From positions 1 to 17,784 of the forward strand of contig JAFITR010000013.1 in assembly GCA_017116025.1 (NCBI GenBank): a DNA stretch of 17,784 nt. Reading direction: 5' to 3'. The DNA is from Simkania negevensis. GTDB lineage: Bacteria > Chlamydiota > Chlamydiia > Chlamydiales > JAFITR01. A program made the position numbers and the translations under genes. This document shows, in pieces, positions 16,496-17,784 of this stretch (the stretch's first letter is position 1; each line of letters opens with the position of its first letter). Below the pieces are notes generated by a model, which worked only from the letters and a program-made list of their open reading frames with translations, was not told the origin of the DNA and made no database searches.

Positions 16496-17725
16496 ATGGT
16501 CACTGCAGCCATTTCAGACACACATCCTTTATATTTAGCACACTACGAATCAGCTTCTACAATCTCTTTATTTTCTAAAGCCTGGCATACGATCTACTCG
16601 CTTGCTCTCCGTATCTGGCAAGCGGTCAGTGGCATCTTCATCAAAACCCTCCCCGCTCTTATCCAAAAACAAGAGAATACTGCCCAACCAGAAGAAACTC
16701 CCCTCATCTTTGACCCTGAGCAACTGACGGACGAGGGCCGAGTGCGGTTAAAAGTATTAGAGGAGAGGGTTCATGACATCGCCACAAAGATGGACATTCT
16801 CGACGCCAAAAGGAAGATCAAAGTAGCCGTCGCCGCTGATCCATACTCTTCTGCCATGGCCTGCAGCACGTCGCAATCGGAACAAGATGGCACAATCATC
16901 GTTCCTGTTGGGATGCTCTTCAAGAAAAAAGATTTTGCAGATGAACAAATGTCCGTACAAGACAACGATACCTATGACACATTCAGCCAACGCTGCTGCG
17001 GCGTCATAGAAGATGTTATCGGTTGGAAGCCCCCCTCCTCAGACAAAAAGCAACCGGGTTCTCTCTTTAGCTATCCAATCGCTATGAAAAGCAAAATGGC
17101 CAAAACCACTTCGTTTGATCACATGACTCTCTTTACACTCGGCCACGAAGTTGCACACCTCAAACATAGGCACGGAGCAAAATACGTTACTCTAAAAAAC
17201 GCATGTATCATTGCCAGCATCGTTGTAGCAGAGCTCACAGCTATATACGCCATTTTCTTTATACCATTCATTGCTACACTAATAGCTCCTGCAGCCATCC
17301 TTGCTTTAATCGCAGTAACCATTGCCTCGACTTTAGCACTTGCTGCCATCATCTATTTCTTGCTCAAATACATCATCGTCTACACCTATTCACGTATGCA
17401 AGAAAAAGAGGCAGACCTAACAAGCGCCAAAGTAACAAAAGCCGCCATCGGAGGCATCCTCAACTTCACATCAAGCCTCACCTACCATCGACGATTACGA
17501 GAAGACCAAAAGGCTTCCCTCTATACAAAATTAACCATTACTCCTGCGGGTAATAACCTACTCGACTTTGAACACCCCTGGTACACAACACGCATCGCTT
17601 ATCTCAAAGAGTTCTTCGAAGAACAAACCAACCCATCCAAATCGATCCTCGTGCGCATCAAGGAAGCTTTTGCCTCTGCCAAAAACGCTATCCAACAAAC
17701 CGCTGCCCGTCTGTTTCACACATAA
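16496..17725 (+). CDS. M48-family membrane zinc metallopeptidase
   Basis: A 409-residue protein with the M48 zinc site: H-E-V-A-H (217-221) supplies two histidine ligands and the catalytic Glu218, and E-K-E-A-D (303-307) supplies the third ligand, Glu303. Between them, residues about 236-297 are strongly hydrophobic and form two or more membrane segments, as in HtpX, Ste24 and Oma1-type enzymes. The C-terminal H-P-W-Y-T-T-R-I (360-367) corresponds to the H-P-x-x-x-x-R-I motif of M48 proteins. The N-terminus (about 22-55) is hydrophobic or amphipathic, so the chain is probably anchored there too. The middle (100-200) is unlike any family I recognise. Membrane-protein quality control or maturation of a membrane or envelope substrate is the likely role; no substrate is indicated. 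It follows nqrE by 59 bp on the same strand, with only a weak ribosome binding site (AGGCAG). Confidence 0.88.
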   Translation: MVTAAISDTHPLYLAHYESASTISLFSKAWHTIYSLALRIWQAVSGIFIKTLPALIQKQENTAQPEETPLIFDPEQLTDEGRVRLKVLEERVHDIATKMDILDAKRKIKVAVAADPYSSAMACSTSQSEQDGTIIVPVGMLFKKKDFADEQMSVQDNDTYDTFSQRCCGVIEDVIGWKPPSSDKKQPGSLFSYPIAMKSKMAKTTSFDHMTLFTLGHEVAHLKHRHGAKYVTLKNACIIASIVVAELTAIYAIFFIPFIATLIAPAAILALIAVTIASTLALAAIIYFLLKYIIVYTYSRMQEKEADLTSAKVTKAAIGGILNFTSSLTYHRRLREDQKASLYTKLTITPAGNNLLDFEHPWYTTRIAYLKEFFEEQTNPSKSILVRIKEAFASAKNAIQQTAARLFHT

Positions 17726-17784
17726 CAATAAACAGGACAGCAGGGAAAACAGAAGCGCCGTCCGTTTTTGTCGGTTTTGTAGTT

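Noticed and set aside
17735..17770. Terminator after the M48 gene (GGAC ... GTCC then GTTTTTG)
   Set aside because: The stem is only about four pairs with a long unpaired loop, too weak to call, and the window ends shortly after.

Overview
The window most likely comes from a member of the Chlamydiae, probably an environmental (Parachlamydia/Waddlia/Simkania-like) lineage. The best evidence is a contiguous nqrB-nqrC-nqrD-nqrE block. From memory, its proteins resemble the Chlamydia Na+-NQR subunits closely in length, motif spacing and block order. The six-gene operon is split here: nqrA and nqrF are not in the window, as in Chlamydia, where they lie elsewhere on the chromosome. The species is not identified from the sequence.

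Region 1 (1-80) is a short intergenic piece with a GC-rich hairpin followed by a T-run. It probably terminates a rightward gene outside the window and may act on both strands.

Region 2 (81-12203, minus strand) is one uninterrupted giant gene of about 4040 codons. Its N-terminus has two hydrophobic segments, then a hexapeptide tandem repeat and an acidic stretch. About 2200 residues of mostly helical, partly coiled-coil sequence follow. After that comes a helicase-like ATPase core whose motifs match the DUF3638/DUF3645 region of giant fungal and other eukaryotic proteins: MGFGKT, DELDD, CSGT, HTRGTD, and an arginine finger-like QAILRFR. A roughly 1000-residue C-terminal part contains Gln-Ala and Ala-rich tracts and coiled coils. 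This is the most unusual item in the window.

Region 3 (12204-12561) is the divergent intergenic region between the giant gene and nqrB. It holds a near-consensus sigma-70-type promoter for the giant gene. It also holds a roughly 134-bp element bounded by inverted repeats that look like IS903/IS5-family ends, with a third end copy inside forming a strong palindrome. A weak promoter candidate for nqrB lies to its right.

Region 4 (12562-16436, plus strand) is nqrBCDE, tightly packed with one overlap and short gaps and surely one transcript. Together with NqrA and NqrF encoded elsewhere, the products form the membrane pump that oxidises NADH, reduces quinone and exports Na+. Both covalent FMN threonines and the NqrD/NqrE iron-site cysteines are visible.

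Region 5 (16496-17725, plus strand) is a membrane-embedded M48-family zinc metallopeptidase, 59 bp behind nqrE. The last 59 bp contain no convincing feature. No tRNA, rRNA, CRISPR array or complete transposase gene was seen.
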